A stretch of DNA of 64,000 bases from Nocardia salmonicida NBRC 13393 (lineage in GTDB: Bacteria > Actinomycetota > Actinomycetes > Mycobacteriales > Mycobacteriaceae), in contig NZ_BDBR01000031.1 in assembly GCF_001613085.1 (NCBI RefSeq), forward strand, positions 80,623 through 144,622. The letters are read 5' to 3'. Made by a program: the position numbers and the translations under genes. Every line of letters starts with the position of its first letter. The first letter of the stretch is position 1. Positions 43,466-52,171 of this stretch are shown piece by piece. The notes beneath the pieces were generated by a model that saw nothing but the letters and a program-made list of their open reading frames with translations, ran no database searches and was not told the DNA's origin.

Positions 43466-43576
43466 GGGCCGAAGTTTATCGGTCGCGCGCGGCCGGTCGA
43501 ATCGGCACCATGCCCCTGCAATTGGGGGGCGGTCCGCGGGGTTCGATTTCCGCGCTTCGGTGCGAAGATCGACGGC

Positions 43577-43774
43577 ATGACCGTTCGCACAATCACCGCA
43601 GGCACCCTGTTGGTCGCCGCTTCCTTGTTCGTCACCACACCCGTCGTGCAGGCCGCCGATACCGGCAGCGGCAATTCGGCGTCCTCCTCGATCAACATCG
43701 GTTGCCTCATCCAGGCGCTCCAGGGGATTCCGCCCACCGCCGACTGCAACCCGCCCTCGATCCCGGCGCAGTAA
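43577..43774 (+). CDS. Small secreted hypothetical protein
   Basis: A 65-residue precursor with a signal peptide (TVRTITAGTLLVAASLFVTTP) cut near VVQA-ADTG. The mature part is about 38 residues with two cysteines (IGCLIQALQG and ADCNPPSIPAQ). The start ATG 43577 is clear; the start region overlaps nothing. It lies between the divergent gcvT and the PAP2-kinase gene. The cysteines may form one disulfide. I do not recognise the family. Confidence 0.62.
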   Translation: MTVRTITAGTLLVAASLFVTTPVVQAADTGSGNSASSSINIGCLIQALQGIPPTADCNPPSIPAQ

Positions 43775-43881
43775 AACCGCGTCCTCCACCGACAGCGCGC
43801 CGCGCCTGCCATCGAGGGGTGCAGGGGTGGCGCGGTTCGAGTCCAAAGAGTGTGATGCCCAACGGCTGTAGGGTTCATACT

Positions 43882-45462
43882 GTGAGTGAGTTGCCCCGAG
43901 CTCGGTTCGGCCATGTCGCCCGGATGGACGACACGATGAGCCGCGCGGTATCGCGTATCCCGGAAACCGCAGTCGATCGCGGCATGCTGCGGTTGACCCG
44001 ATCCGCCAACACCGGTGGCCTATGGCTTGCGGTCGCGGCGGCGCTCGCGGTGAAGCCTGGTCCCCCACGCCGCGCCGCGCTGCGCGGTGTCATCGCGCTG
44101 GGTGGCAGCAGCTTCGTCGTGAACCTCGTGCTCAAGACGCTGATCCCGCGTCGGCGGCCACCGGCCGAACTGATGCCGCTGGGCCGCAGGCTGGTCGCGG
44201 CACCGGTGTCGTCGTCCTTCCCGTCCGGCCACAGTGCCAATGCCGCCGCCTTCGCCACCGCCGTCGCCCTGGAGAGCCCGCGCGCCGCGCTCACCATCGC
44301 ACCGGTGGCCGCGGCCGTCGCCTATTCCCGCATCCACACCGGCGCGCACTGGCCGTCCGACGTGCTGGTCGGCGCGGGCGTCGGCACCGCTGTCGCGCTG
44401 ACCACCCGCCGCTGGTGGCCGATCCGCGAATCCGACGAGGCCGACGCGCACGTCGTGCACGGCGCACCGATCCTCGCCGACGGCAAAGGCCTTCTGCTAC
44501 TGGTGAATCCGCGCTCGGGCGACTCCAGCTACGACCCCACCGACGACATCGCCGAGGCACTGCCCGCCGCGACGCTGGTGCGCACCGAACCCGGCCGTGA
44601 CGCCGTCGAACTCCTGCAAGAAGCCCTCGACGACGCTGTCGGCGGCGCGGCCGACGACCGCACCACGGTCCTCGCGGTCGGTGCCGCGGGCGGCGACGGC
44701 ACGATCGCCGCGGCGGCCGCCGTCGCGGTAGGCAACGACCTGCCCCTGGTCGTCATCCCCGCGGGCACCCTGAATCACTTCGCCCGCGATCTCGGCGTCT
44801 ACGACCTGCGCGAGGTGGCCGACGCCACCGGCACCGGCGAAGCCGTCGAAGTCGATATCGCCGCAGTCGGATTCGACACCCCCGACGGCCCGTACACCCA
44901 CCACTTGATCAACACCGCGAGCATCGGCGCCTACCCGGAGCTGGTGCGCCTGCGGGAGAAGTGGGAAGACCGCTGGGGCAAGTGGCCCGCCTTCGCCGCG
45001 GCTCTCGTCGTCACCCTGCGCCGCGCGGAGCCGATCCACATCCGGCTCGACGACCGCTGGCACGACATGTGGTTCCTGTTCATCGGCAACGGCCCCTACC
45101 ACCCGCACGGCGCCGTCCCCGCCTTCCGTTCGCGCCTCGACGAGGGCCTGCTCGACGTCCGCTGGCTCCGCGCCGACGTCCGCTTCTCGCGCACCCGCGC
45201 TGTCATCGCCCTGATGCTCGCCGCTATCGGCCACAGCCGCGTCTACGGCGAACGCCAGATGCACGAACTCACCGTCACCTCGAGGACTCCTGTCGCCGTG
45301 GCCGCCGACGGCGAAGTGGTCGGCATCGCAACCACTTTCCGATTCTCCGTCGCAGGTCGGATCCCGGTCTACCGCCGCGACGAGGACAACCCCCGCTGGG
45401 AAAACCGCCCGCGACCGCACCACCGCCGCCCCCTGGCCTGGCTCACCGACCGCCGACGCTGA
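43882..45462 (+). CDS. Fused PAP2-type phosphatase and diacylglycerol/lipid kinase
   Basis: The 526-residue protein joins two opposing enzymes. Residues about 40-175 are a type-2 phosphatidic acid phosphatase: motif C1 KTLIPRRRP, C2 FPSGH (113-117) and C3 SR149-150 with H156 and D160. Residues about 200-520 are a diacylglycerol kinase catalytic domain with GGDGT at 270-274 and LLLVNPRSG upstream. The same chain could therefore both dephosphorylate and phosphorylate a lipid, perhaps recycling undecaprenol or diacylglycerol. I prefer GTG 43882, with AGGG upstream, over ATG 43924. Confidence 0.88.
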   Translation: MSELPRARFGHVARMDDTMSRAVSRIPETAVDRGMLRLTRSANTGGLWLAVAAALAVKPGPPRRAALRGVIALGGSSFVVNLVLKTLIPRRRPPAELMPLGRRLVAAPVSSSFPSGHSANAAAFATAVALESPRAALTIAPVAAAVAYSRIHTGAHWPSDVLVGAGVGTAVALTTRRWWPIRESDEADAHVVHGAPILADGKGLLLLVNPRSGDSSYDPTDDIAEALPAATLVRTEPGRDAVELLQEALDDAVGGAADDRTTVLAVGAAGGDGTIAAAAAVAVGNDLPLVVIPAGTLNHFARDLGVYDLREVADATGTGEAVEVDIAAVGFDTPDGPYTHHLINTASIGAYPELVRLREKWEDRWGKWPAFAAALVVTLRRAEPIHIRLDDRWHDMWFLFIGNGPYHPHGAVPAFRSRLDEGLLDVRWLRADVRFSRTRAVIALMLAAIGHSRVYGERQMHELTVTSRTPVAVAADGEVVGIATTFRFSVAGRIPVYRRDEDNPRWENRPRPHHRRPLAWLTDRRR

Positions 45463-45545
45463 CTTCTTCACAAACCCGTCTCGTCTCGATCACCATCGCC
45501 CACAATAACCTTGCGCCCCGGGCCACCGGTGCCGAGGATGGATGG

Positions 45546-46199
45546 ATGAGCTCGCCGGACGGTGGACGTCCGATCACCGCAACCGAAGCCGATCGTCGCT
45601 GGGACCCGTGGACCCCGAGTGTCGTCGCCGCTCGCCTGGCGACCTGTCCCGCGCCGTGGGCCGTCGCGGGCGGCTGGGCCCTCGACCTGTTCGCCGGCGG
45701 CATCTCCCGCGCCCACGACGACATCGAAATCACTGTCCCCCGAGCAGATTTCCCCCATATCGCCGCCGAATTTCCCGAATACGAGTGGGACATCGTCGGT
45801 GACGGCGAGCTGTGGCCCTATCCCCTGGCCGAGACCCGCCTCGACCTCCACCAGACCTGGCTGCGTGATCCCTTCACCGGCGCCTTCCACCTCGACGTGT
45901 TCCGCGAGCCGCACGACGGCCATACCTGGATCTGCCGCCGCGACCCCACCATCACCCTCCCGTACACCGAACTCATCCGCACCACCACCAACGGGATCCC
46001 GTATCTGATTCCCGAGGTCGTGCTGCTGTTCAAGGCGAAAGCCAACCGCCCCAAGGACTACAGCGACTTCCACCGCGTCGTCGGGCTGCTTCCGGAGCAC
46101 CGGCTCGCCCGCCTGAACTCCTGGCTGACCCAGCTCTACCCGGACCACCCGTGGTCGACCGAGATTCAGTCGGCCATCCGACACCAATCTCTTCGATAG
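45546..46199 (+). CDS. Nucleotidyltransferase of the ANT(2'')/LinB-like group
   Basis: The 217-residue protein has the catalytic signature GGWALDLFAGGISRAHDDIEI, with the Gly-Gly-x-Ala-x-Asp and Arg-x-His-Asp-Asp motif of aminoglycoside 2''-adenylyltransferases and related small nucleotidyltransferases. Family members adenylylate antibiotics or small molecules; actinobacteria carry many uncharacterised copies. The start ATG 45546 is preceded by GAGGATGG. Its 3' end overlaps the GH18-like gene on the other strand by 34 bases. No resistance claim follows from sequence alone. Confidence 0.82.
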   Translation: MSSPDGGRPITATEADRRWDPWTPSVVAARLATCPAPWAVAGGWALDLFAGGISRAHDDIEITVPRADFPHIAAEFPEYEWDIVGDGELWPYPLAETRLDLHQTWLRDPFTGAFHLDVFREPHDGHTWICRRDPTITLPYTELIRTTTNGIPYLIPEVVLLFKAKANRPKDYSDFHRVVGLLPEHRLARLNSWLTQLYPDHPWSTEIQSAIRHQSLR

Positions 46200-47200
46200 T
46201 CGGCCCAATCCTGGGGTGTGGCGGCGAAATCCACATACATCGCCACACCGAAGTTCGCCCGGTTCACATCGGCCCGAGTCAGGCCGAGGCGGATCCCCCG
46301 CACCGCCGCGGCGACGGTCTCGGCGGCTCCGCGATGTCCTCGATCGTCGGCCCAGAACGCAGGAGCTCCCATCAGCAGGTCGACGCCATCGGGTGTCACC
46401 TCGGCGGCCAGCTCGGTCTGCTGCGCCACATACCCGCTGTACAGCGCTCGCGTCGGCATCGCCGTGTCGTAGGACATCACCGCCACCTGATCGGATCGCC
46501 GCGCCACCTCGGCGAAATAGGCCTGGCTCCACCATTTTCCGTGATCGGCCGCAGCCAAGCCCAGCGAATGCAGACCGGGAAGTGGATCGATCACCGGCGC
46601 CGACACCGACAGCCGCACCCGCGCCGCGGAAGTCACCACCCGAGTAGCGTCGAGCAGCGCGAGAAATCCCCGCGATCCCGATCGAATGGGTTCGAGGTCG
46701 TAGTGCACGCCGTCGAACCCGTAGTCGAGTACCCGCCGCACCGACGCCACCACTCGCGCACGCGAGGCCGCCGATTCCACATCCAGCCCGTCGAATTCGG
46801 GCCGCACGATGTCGCCCAGCCACGACTGCACCCGAATTCCCGGTAATCGCGCGTGCACCGCCTCGACGAACCATCGCGCACGCGGAGCCAGATCGTCGCG
46901 CAGACTCCCGTCGTGCTCCAAAGGACCCGTATGGACATACAGATCCCGAACTCCGGTACCTGCCAGCAACTTCGCGAGCCCGTCGATATCGGCGTCGGTC
47001 TTGCGCCCGTCCACCCAGGCATGCCCGAGCCAGACCGCGTCCTTACCCCGGGTCCGCGCTTGGTCGGACTGATCGCCGGTGTTGTGCACCAGCAAGGCCG
47101 TCACCACCCCCGCAACCGGCAGCGACATCACGACGACCACCACGAGCGCGATCACCGCACCCCGCGCCCACCACGACCACGCCCGCCATCTCCCCCGCAT
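46166..47200 (-). CDS. Membrane-anchored TIM-barrel protein (GH18-like)
   Basis: The 344-residue product has an N-terminal membrane helix (GAVIALVVVVVMSLPVAGVV) and an extracellular barrel. FDGVHYDLEP resembles the GH18 catalytic DxxDxDxE motif but is less acidic (DGVHYDLE). It may be a chitinase-like hydrolase or a lectin that has lost activity. ATG 47200 has AAGGGGGAG upstream. The last 34 bases overlap the convergent nucleotidyltransferase. The sequence is only distantly similar to known families, so the assignment is by motif. Confidence 0.7.
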   Translation of the reverse strand: MRGRWRAWSWWARGAVIALVVVVVMSLPVAGVVTALLVHNTGDQSDQARTRGKDAVWLGHAWVDGRKTDADIDGLAKLLAGTGVRDLYVHTGPLEHDGSLRDDLAPRARWFVEAVHARLPGIRVQSWLGDIVRPEFDGLDVESAASRARVVASVRRVLDYGFDGVHYDLEPIRSGSRGFLALLDATRVVTSAARVRLSVSAPVIDPLPGLHSLGLAAADHGKWWSQAYFAEVARRSDQVAVMSYDTAMPTRALYSGYVAQQTELAAEVTPDGVDLLMGAPAFWADDRGHRGAAETVAAAVRGIRLGLTRADVNRANFGVAMYVDFAATPQDWADYRRDWCRMAD

Positions 47201-47315
47201 CACTCCCCCTTGTTCGAGATGCCCCGATACTACTGACACGTACCGACAAGCAAACTTCCGACAAATCCCCCACTCGTGAAACACTGTGCGCCGCTGAACA
47301 ATTGAATGGAGCACA

Positions 47316-47564
47316 ATGAAATACGTCGCAACCCTCGCTTCCGCCGCCATCGCGGCCTTCGCGTTCGCGATCGCCACGCCGACCGTGGCCGCCGCACAGC
47401 CCTCGAAGTGCCACGGCTCGTACACCCCGTGCCTGCCCATCGTCAGTGATGTCGACTGCGAAGGCGGCAGCGGCAACGGACCCGTCTACACCGGCCGCGT
47501 CACGGTGATCGGACCCGACGACTACGGCCTCGATCGCGACGGGGACGGCATCGGCTGCGAGTGA
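47316..47564 (+). CDS. Secreted excalibur calcium-binding domain protein
   Basis: The 82-residue protein has a signal peptide (MKYVATLASAAIAAFAFAIA) and a mature domain with CHGSYTPCLP and the excalibur motif DYGLDRDGDGIGCE. The motif pairs a DxDxDG calcium loop with a conserved Cys. It is small and probably extracellular. A terminator follows the stop and a membrane gene lies on the opposite strand. Confidence 0.88.
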   Translation: MKYVATLASAAIAAFAFAIATPTVAAAQPSKCHGSYTPCLPIVSDVDCEGGSGNGPVYTGRVTVIGPDDYGLDRDGDGIGCE

Positions 47565-47570
47565 ACAGCA

Positions 47571-47607
47571 CGAGGGGCGTGCGATGAACGACATCGCACG
47601 CCCCTCG
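47571..47607. terminator. Bidirectional intrinsic terminator
   Basis: CGAGGGGCGTGCGATG pairs with its exact reverse complement across a 5-base loop. It sits between the excalibur gene and the Gly/Tyr-rich membrane protein gene, which converge. Confidence 0.85.
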
Positions 47608-47618
47608 GGATCAACTGC

Positions 47619-48665
47619 TCAGCGGTTGCCTTCAGGTCCCCAGCCCGGGTCACCGGGCTTGCCCAGATCAGGACCATCGGGGTAACCGGGACCACCCGAA
47701 CCCGGACCACCAGCGCCCGGACCGCCGTAGCCGGGGCCACCCGCGCCCGGACCGCCGTAACCCGGTCCACCCGCGCCCGGACCGCCGTAACCCGGTCCAC
47801 CCGCGGGTCCGCCGTAACCCGGACCGCCGTAACCCTGTCCACCTTCGGGACCACCGTAACCGGGGCCGCCGTAACCCTGTCCGCCTTCCGGACCGCCGTA
47901 CCCCGGCTGCCCACCGAATCCACCTGCGGGCCCACCGTACTGCTGCGGGTAGCCCGGCTCAGGAGCCTTCGCCGCGCCGGCGACCGGCCCACCGGTGACG
48001 ACCCGGTACGCATAGGTCGAGGCGATGATCGTCAACGGGATGGTGACGAGCAGGCCGATGCCGCAGAGCAGCGCACCGACGACGTTGATGCCGAACAGCG
48101 CCAGTGCCAGGAGCAGCAGCGGGCCCGCGTTGCTCGAGATCGCCGCGAAGCTCGACTTGATCGCGGTGACACCGTCCTGGTCGCGGTCGATCACGAATTG
48201 CATTGTCCACCAGGTGAAGAACGCGATGACCAGGCCGGGAAGAATGCACAGCAGCAGGCCGATGCCGGTCGCCAGACCGACCAGCAGGCCGGCCACGATC
48301 ACCGCACCCACATTGGTGAACCGGAAGAACGCCCCGAATCCGGGCTTGTTCCCATCCGTTTCGTGCAGCGCGCCACGCACGAATGCCGCCGAGATCAGAT
48401 ATCCGATCACGGTGCTCACGATGGTGCCGATGATCTGCCAGAGCCCGAACCCGAAACTGACACCGCCGTCATAGTCGGTGTCGGTGTTGTTGCCGAGGCC
48501 GAACAGGAAGCTGATCACCGCCTGGATCAGGAAGGAGACGACCACCATCCCGATCCAGACGAGCGCGTTTTCTTTGAATTTCGTCCACCCGTACCCGATG
48601 GCGTCACCGACACTGAGCGTCGGTCCCGCCGGGGGATAACCGGGTTGCTGCTGTCCATATGTCAT
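47619..48665 (-). CDS. Membrane protein with Gly/Tyr/Pro-rich repeat tail
   Basis: The 348-residue protein has a short polar N terminus (MTYGQQQPGYPPAGP) and a domain with several membrane helices (residues about 35-215). From residue 244 it has a low-complexity tail of repeats such as GAGGPGYGGP (10 residues, three copies) and EGGQGYGGPGYGGP (two copies). Similar tails occur in actinobacterial membrane proteins and are probably disordered. The core resembles glycerophosphodiester phosphodiesterase-type membrane domains; the function is unknown. Confidence 0.82.
   Translation of the reverse strand: MTYGQQQPGYPPAGPTLSVGDAIGYGWTKFKENALVWIGMVVVSFLIQAVISFLFGLGNNTDTDYDGGVSFGFGLWQIIGTIVSTVIGYLISAAFVRGALHETDGNKPGFGAFFRFTNVGAVIVAGLLVGLATGIGLLLCILPGLVIAFFTWWTMQFVIDRDQDGVTAIKSSFAAISSNAGPLLLLALALFGINVVGALLCGIGLLVTIPLTIIASTYAYRVVTGGPVAGAAKAPEPGYPQQYGGPAGGFGGQPGYGGPEGGQGYGGPGYGGPEGGQGYGGPGYGGPAGGPGYGGPGAGGPGYGGPGAGGPGYGGPGAGGPGSGGPGYPDGPDLGKPGDPGWGPEGNR
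47622..47936 (-). repeat. In-frame tandem coding repeats (Gly/Tyr/Pro tail)
   Basis: The tail is encoded by 30-base (GAGGPGYGGP) and 42-base (EGGQGYGGPGYGGP) tandem units. Such repeats are prone to replication slippage, so their number may vary between strains. Confidence 0.75.
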
Positions 48666-48773
48666 CCGAATCGCTTCCCCTCATCGTTCGAGACGGCCGA
48701 TGCCGCTCATATGAGTACTCCGATCCGACGTCACGGTCACGCCGACACAGCCGATCATGACATATGGAAAACG

Positions 48774-49289
48774 CTACTTGTCGGTGTTCTCGCGCTTCGG
48801 GAGTTTCCAGCCGGGGCGCGGAAAATGGCAGGTGTAGCCATCGGGGTAGCGAATCAGGTAGTCCTGGTGCTCGGGCTCGGCATCCCAGAACGCACTCGCC
48901 GGGGTCACCTCGGTGACGACCTTGCCCGGCCACAGGCCGGAGGCGTCCACATCCGCGATGGTGTCGAGCGCGATACGGCGCTGATCGTCGTCGAGATAGA
49001 AGATCGCGGAACGGTAACTGTCACCGAGATCGTTGCCCTGCCGATCCTTGGTGGTCGGATCGTGGATCTGGAACAGGAACTCGAGCAGCGCGCGGTAGTC
49101 GGTCTGCGCCGGGTCGTATTCGATCTCCACGGCCTCGGCGTGGCCCGGATGATTGCGGTAGGTCGGATTGTCGTTGGTTCCGCCGGTGTAGCCGACCCTG
49201 GTGGCCAGCACGCCGGGCTGACGACGGATCAGATCCTGCATGCCCCAGAAGCATCCACCGGCCAGAATCGCCTTACGAGTGTCGCTCAC
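48774..49289 (-). CDS. msrA: Peptide methionine sulfoxide reductase A
   Basis: MsrA reduces methionine-S-sulfoxide in proteins. The 171-residue protein has the active-site motif GGCFWG (Cys 13) near the N terminus and GYTGGTNDNPTYRNHPGHAE. FDPAQ-type segments and QIHDPTTKDRQGNDLG also match. I chose GTG 49289 because AAGGAGG lies just upstream and the longer extension is not conserved. It lies between two unrelated genes and is probably transcribed alone. Confidence 0.95.
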   Translation of the reverse strand: MSDTRKAILAGGCFWGMQDLIRRQPGVLATRVGYTGGTNDNPTYRNHPGHAEAVEIEYDPAQTDYRALLEFLFQIHDPTTKDRQGNDLGDSYRSAIFYLDDDQRRIALDTIADVDASGLWPGKVVTEVTPASAFWDAEPEHQDYLIRYPDGYTCHFPRPGWKLPKRENTDK

Positions 49290-49455
49290 ACATCCTCCTT
49301 CATAGGGCTCAACGGTCGCACAAATCGGCCACAACCGCCTCTATGGAACACCGGTTTCAGCGTCGGAATTCCCGTCAGTATTGTTCCGCCCAGCGTTACC
49401 TCAGCAATGTCCACGTGCACTTTCATGTCAGGCGAAGCAGGAGGAATACGGCGCA

Positions 49456-49926
49456 ATGCCACGGTTTGTCATTTCCCAGTGTTTGGCGATCGGATTGGCG
49501 GCAACAGCTCTGATGGGGACGGCGGTGGGCAGCGCGGGGGCGCATCCCGGTACCGACGACACGATCGCGCAGAACGCGGCGCCCTGCGAGGAGTTACGAC
49601 AGGCACGTCAGAACAACCAGGGAGTCCGCGCGGCGACCCCGGCTGCGGGCCAGATCGACGCGGTGTTGATCACCGCGACGACCCGTACGCCGATCGCGGG
49701 CGGAAGGATCGTCCTCACCGGCATCGACGCGTGCGGCGACAACATCCACCGGCACATGTCCACCGGCGCCACCGGCCAGGTGAGTTTCCGCGGACTGCTA
49801 CCCGGCCGCTACCAGCTCACCGCATACCGCAGCGACTCGTCGGCGAAGTCGATCACCAGGGCTGATGTCGACCTGTCGACGCCCTCGCTCAAAACGATCC
49901 AGTTCACCGCGGGCTCCGCCGACTGA
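49456..49926 (+). CDS. Secreted protein with carboxypeptidase-regulatory/Ig-like domain
   Basis: The 156-residue protein has a signal peptide (LAIGLAATALMGTAVGSAGA) cut near AHPG. The mature part has the beta-sandwich pattern AGQIDAVLITATTRTPIAGG ... GQVSFRGLLPGRYQLTAYR typical of carboxypeptidase regulatory-like or SpaA-type folds. It has two Cys. AGGAGGAA lies upstream of ATG 49456. It is close to the GMC oxidoreductase but with its own upstream gap, so co-transcription is uncertain. Confidence 0.8.
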   Translation: MPRFVISQCLAIGLAATALMGTAVGSAGAHPGTDDTIAQNAAPCEELRQARQNNQGVRAATPAAGQIDAVLITATTRTPIAGGRIVLTGIDACGDNIHRHMSTGATGQVSFRGLLPGRYQLTAYRSDSSAKSITRADVDLSTPSLKTIQFTAGSAD

Positions 49927-50037
49927 TCGAGGCGGGCGGGCCGGGCACTCGCTGCCCAGCCCGAAACCCGATGACCCCAGCGCGGTCGCGTGTCCCGTGA
50001 TACAACTCACCCCAGAATGAAAAGGGGTGGTTTCCGC

Positions 50038-51993
50038 ATGGAACCGACAGCCGAACAGCGGGCCGCGCTGGGCATGATCTGCGATACGTTTCTCCCTGGC
50101 GGCGGGCCCGGATTGCCCGCCGCGACCGAGATCGGCGCGGTCGATACGATCTTCCGCATCCTGGGGCGCAATCCCCGCGAAGCCGAGCAGAAGCAGCTGG
50201 CAACGCTGTTGGGGCTCTGGGATTCTCGTGCGTTCGGGCTGATCACGGGCAGTGGCCTTCGCCGGTTCTCCACGCTCTCGCAGGAGCGACGCGAGGCCGC
50301 CCTGCTTCGCCTGGCCGATTCCGGCCTCGCCCCGGCCCGAGCGATCTTCCAGGCCCTCAAACAAGCGTCTCTGCTCGCCTACAACGTGAGCCCCGGCCCC
50401 ACCGGGGCCAACCCGCTGTGGAAGGAGATCGGTTACCCGGCGCCGGTGGGCCGCCTCGCGACCGCCCCGAAGCCGCCGCTGTCCCCACTGCGGTTCACCG
50501 AAGCCACCGCGCTCGACTGCGACGTCGTCGTGGTCGGCTCCGGCGCCGGTGGTGGCGCCGCGGCGGCGGTACTGGCCGAAGCGGGCCTGGACGTGATCGT
50601 GCTCGAACGCGGAAACTACTACGACGACCAGGATTTCGGCAACGGCGAACTCGACGCGCTGACCAGCCTGTACTCACCCGGTCCCGCCGCATCGGCGGAA
50701 GGCCAGATCACCCTCGTCGCGGGTAGCTGTCTGGGCGGCGGCACCGTGGTCAACTGGAGCACCTCGCTGCCGACACCCGACTCGGTGCGCGCCGAATGGG
50801 CCGAGTCCGGCGTTCCGCAGTTCGCCTCCGACGAGTTCGGCGACGCGCTGGCCGCCGTGCAGAAGCGGATCAGCGTCACCGACGCCAAATCGCCGCTCTC
50901 GGCGCGCGACGGCATTCTCGAGCGCGGCGCGCGTGCGCTCGGCTGGGATGTGGATACCCTGCCGCGCAACGTCAGCGATGCCTGCGACGCCGGGATCGAG
51001 TGTGGACGTTGCGGTTACGGCTGCCGCGTCGGCGCCAAGCAGTCGGCGACCAAGACCTGGCTCGCCGATGCGGCCGAGCACGGCGCGCGCCTGGTGGTCG
51101 ACGCCGACGTCCGCGCGATCACCGTGAAAGCGGGCCGGGCCGAATCGGTGTCGGCGGTCACCGCCTCCGGGGTCGAGATCACAGTGCGCGCCAAGGCGGT
51201 CGTGGTCGCCGCGGGCGCCATCCAGACGCCGGCGCTGCTGCGACGATCCGGCTTGCGCAACAAGAACATCGGACAGCACCTGCGCCTGCATCCGGCCGCC
51301 GCGGTGTTCGGATTGTTCGAAGAGGAGATCCGGCCGTGGGAGGGCGCGCTACAGGCCCGTATCAGCAGGCACCACGCGAACCTCGACGGCAACGGGTACG
51401 GCGTCATCTACGAGACCGGCCCCAACCACCCCGGCCTGGCGACCGGGTTCATGAGCTGGCGCGGTGCGGACGAATATCGCACCCGGCTGCTCGATTTCGC
51501 GCGAACGAGCTCGGTCGGCGTCATCACCCGCGACCGGGATCCCGGCACCGTTTCGATCGACAGCAGCGGTGAACCGGTCGTGAAGTACAAACTGTCCGAC
51601 TACGACGCCAAGCATCTGCACACCGGCATCGTCGGCGCGGCCTCGGTGCTCGAAGCCGCGGGCGCGCGACAGATCTACTCGGGACATCAGGCGGGCGTTT
51701 CGTTCGAGCCGGGTACGCGCGGCTCGCTGGCGGAGTTCGGCGCCGCCGCCGAGAAAGCGGGCTACGGACCCGGCCAGTGTTCGATGGGCGCCCTGCACAT
51801 CATGGGCTCGGCCAGGATGGGCGGCACGCCGGAGCTCTCGGCGACCGATCCGGACGGTGCCACCTGGGATGTGCCGAACATCGTGGTGGCCGACGGGTCG
51901 AGCTTCCCCACCGCACCCGGCGTGAACCCGATGGTCAGCATCGAGGCGATCGGGTACATGAACGCGAAACGGCTCGCGGCCCGGCTGAGCTGA
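50038..51993 (+). CDS. GMC-type FAD oxidoreductase with gluconate-dehydrogenase-subunit-3-like N-terminal region
   Basis: The 651-residue protein starts MEPTAEQRAALGMICDTFLPG, which resembles gluconate 2-dehydrogenase subunit 3 and the N-terminal region of bacterial long-chain alcohol oxidases. The FAD-binding VVVVGSGAGGG follows at 163-173. The GMC body includes GSCLGGGTVVNWSTS, RCGYGCRVGAKQS and the C-terminal HIMGSARMGG and GVNPMVSIEAIGY. The substrate is not evident, an alcohol or sterol being typical. I chose ATG 50038 with AAGGGG upstream. A strong terminator follows. Confidence 0.9.
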   Translation: MEPTAEQRAALGMICDTFLPGGGPGLPAATEIGAVDTIFRILGRNPREAEQKQLATLLGLWDSRAFGLITGSGLRRFSTLSQERREAALLRLADSGLAPARAIFQALKQASLLAYNVSPGPTGANPLWKEIGYPAPVGRLATAPKPPLSPLRFTEATALDCDVVVVGSGAGGGAAAAVLAEAGLDVIVLERGNYYDDQDFGNGELDALTSLYSPGPAASAEGQITLVAGSCLGGGTVVNWSTSLPTPDSVRAEWAESGVPQFASDEFGDALAAVQKRISVTDAKSPLSARDGILERGARALGWDVDTLPRNVSDACDAGIECGRCGYGCRVGAKQSATKTWLADAAEHGARLVVDADVRAITVKAGRAESVSAVTASGVEITVRAKAVVVAAGAIQTPALLRRSGLRNKNIGQHLRLHPAAAVFGLFEEEIRPWEGALQARISRHHANLDGNGYGVIYETGPNHPGLATGFMSWRGADEYRTRLLDFARTSSVGVITRDRDPGTVSIDSSGEPVVKYKLSDYDAKHLHTGIVGAASVLEAAGARQIYSGHQAGVSFEPGTRGSLAEFGAAAEKAGYGPGQCSMGALHIMGSARMGGTPELSATDPDGATWDVPNIVVADGSSFPTAPGVNPMVSIEAIGYMNAKRLAARLS

Positions 51994-51997
51994 GACC

Positions 51998-52031
51998 CGC
52001 GCCGCCGACGCCCCCGTGCGTCGGCGGCGCG
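51998..52031 (+). terminator. Intrinsic terminator after the GMC oxidoreductase
   Basis: CGCGCCGCCGACGC pairs with its exact reverse complement over a 6-base loop, starting 5 bases after the stop. Confidence 0.8.
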
Positions 52032-52171
52032 ACCGTGCCGATCACATCGCATCACACGCTGAAAACCGGGTGATGCGGTGCTCCGATGTGTAGTGGACAC
52101 GTAATGTGGTCGGTACATATGTGGAGGATCCGCCCGTGGCCGGGCAGGTGCGAAATCGCGAAAGGGCTGAG

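Noticed and set aside
45546..46199. Labelling the nucleotidyltransferase as an aminoglycoside-resistance gene
   Set aside because: Motif similarity alone does not show antibiotic substrate; many chromosomal homologues are silent in tests.
47622..47936. Repeats as a CRISPR array
   Set aside because: They are in-frame coding repeats inside a membrane-protein gene.
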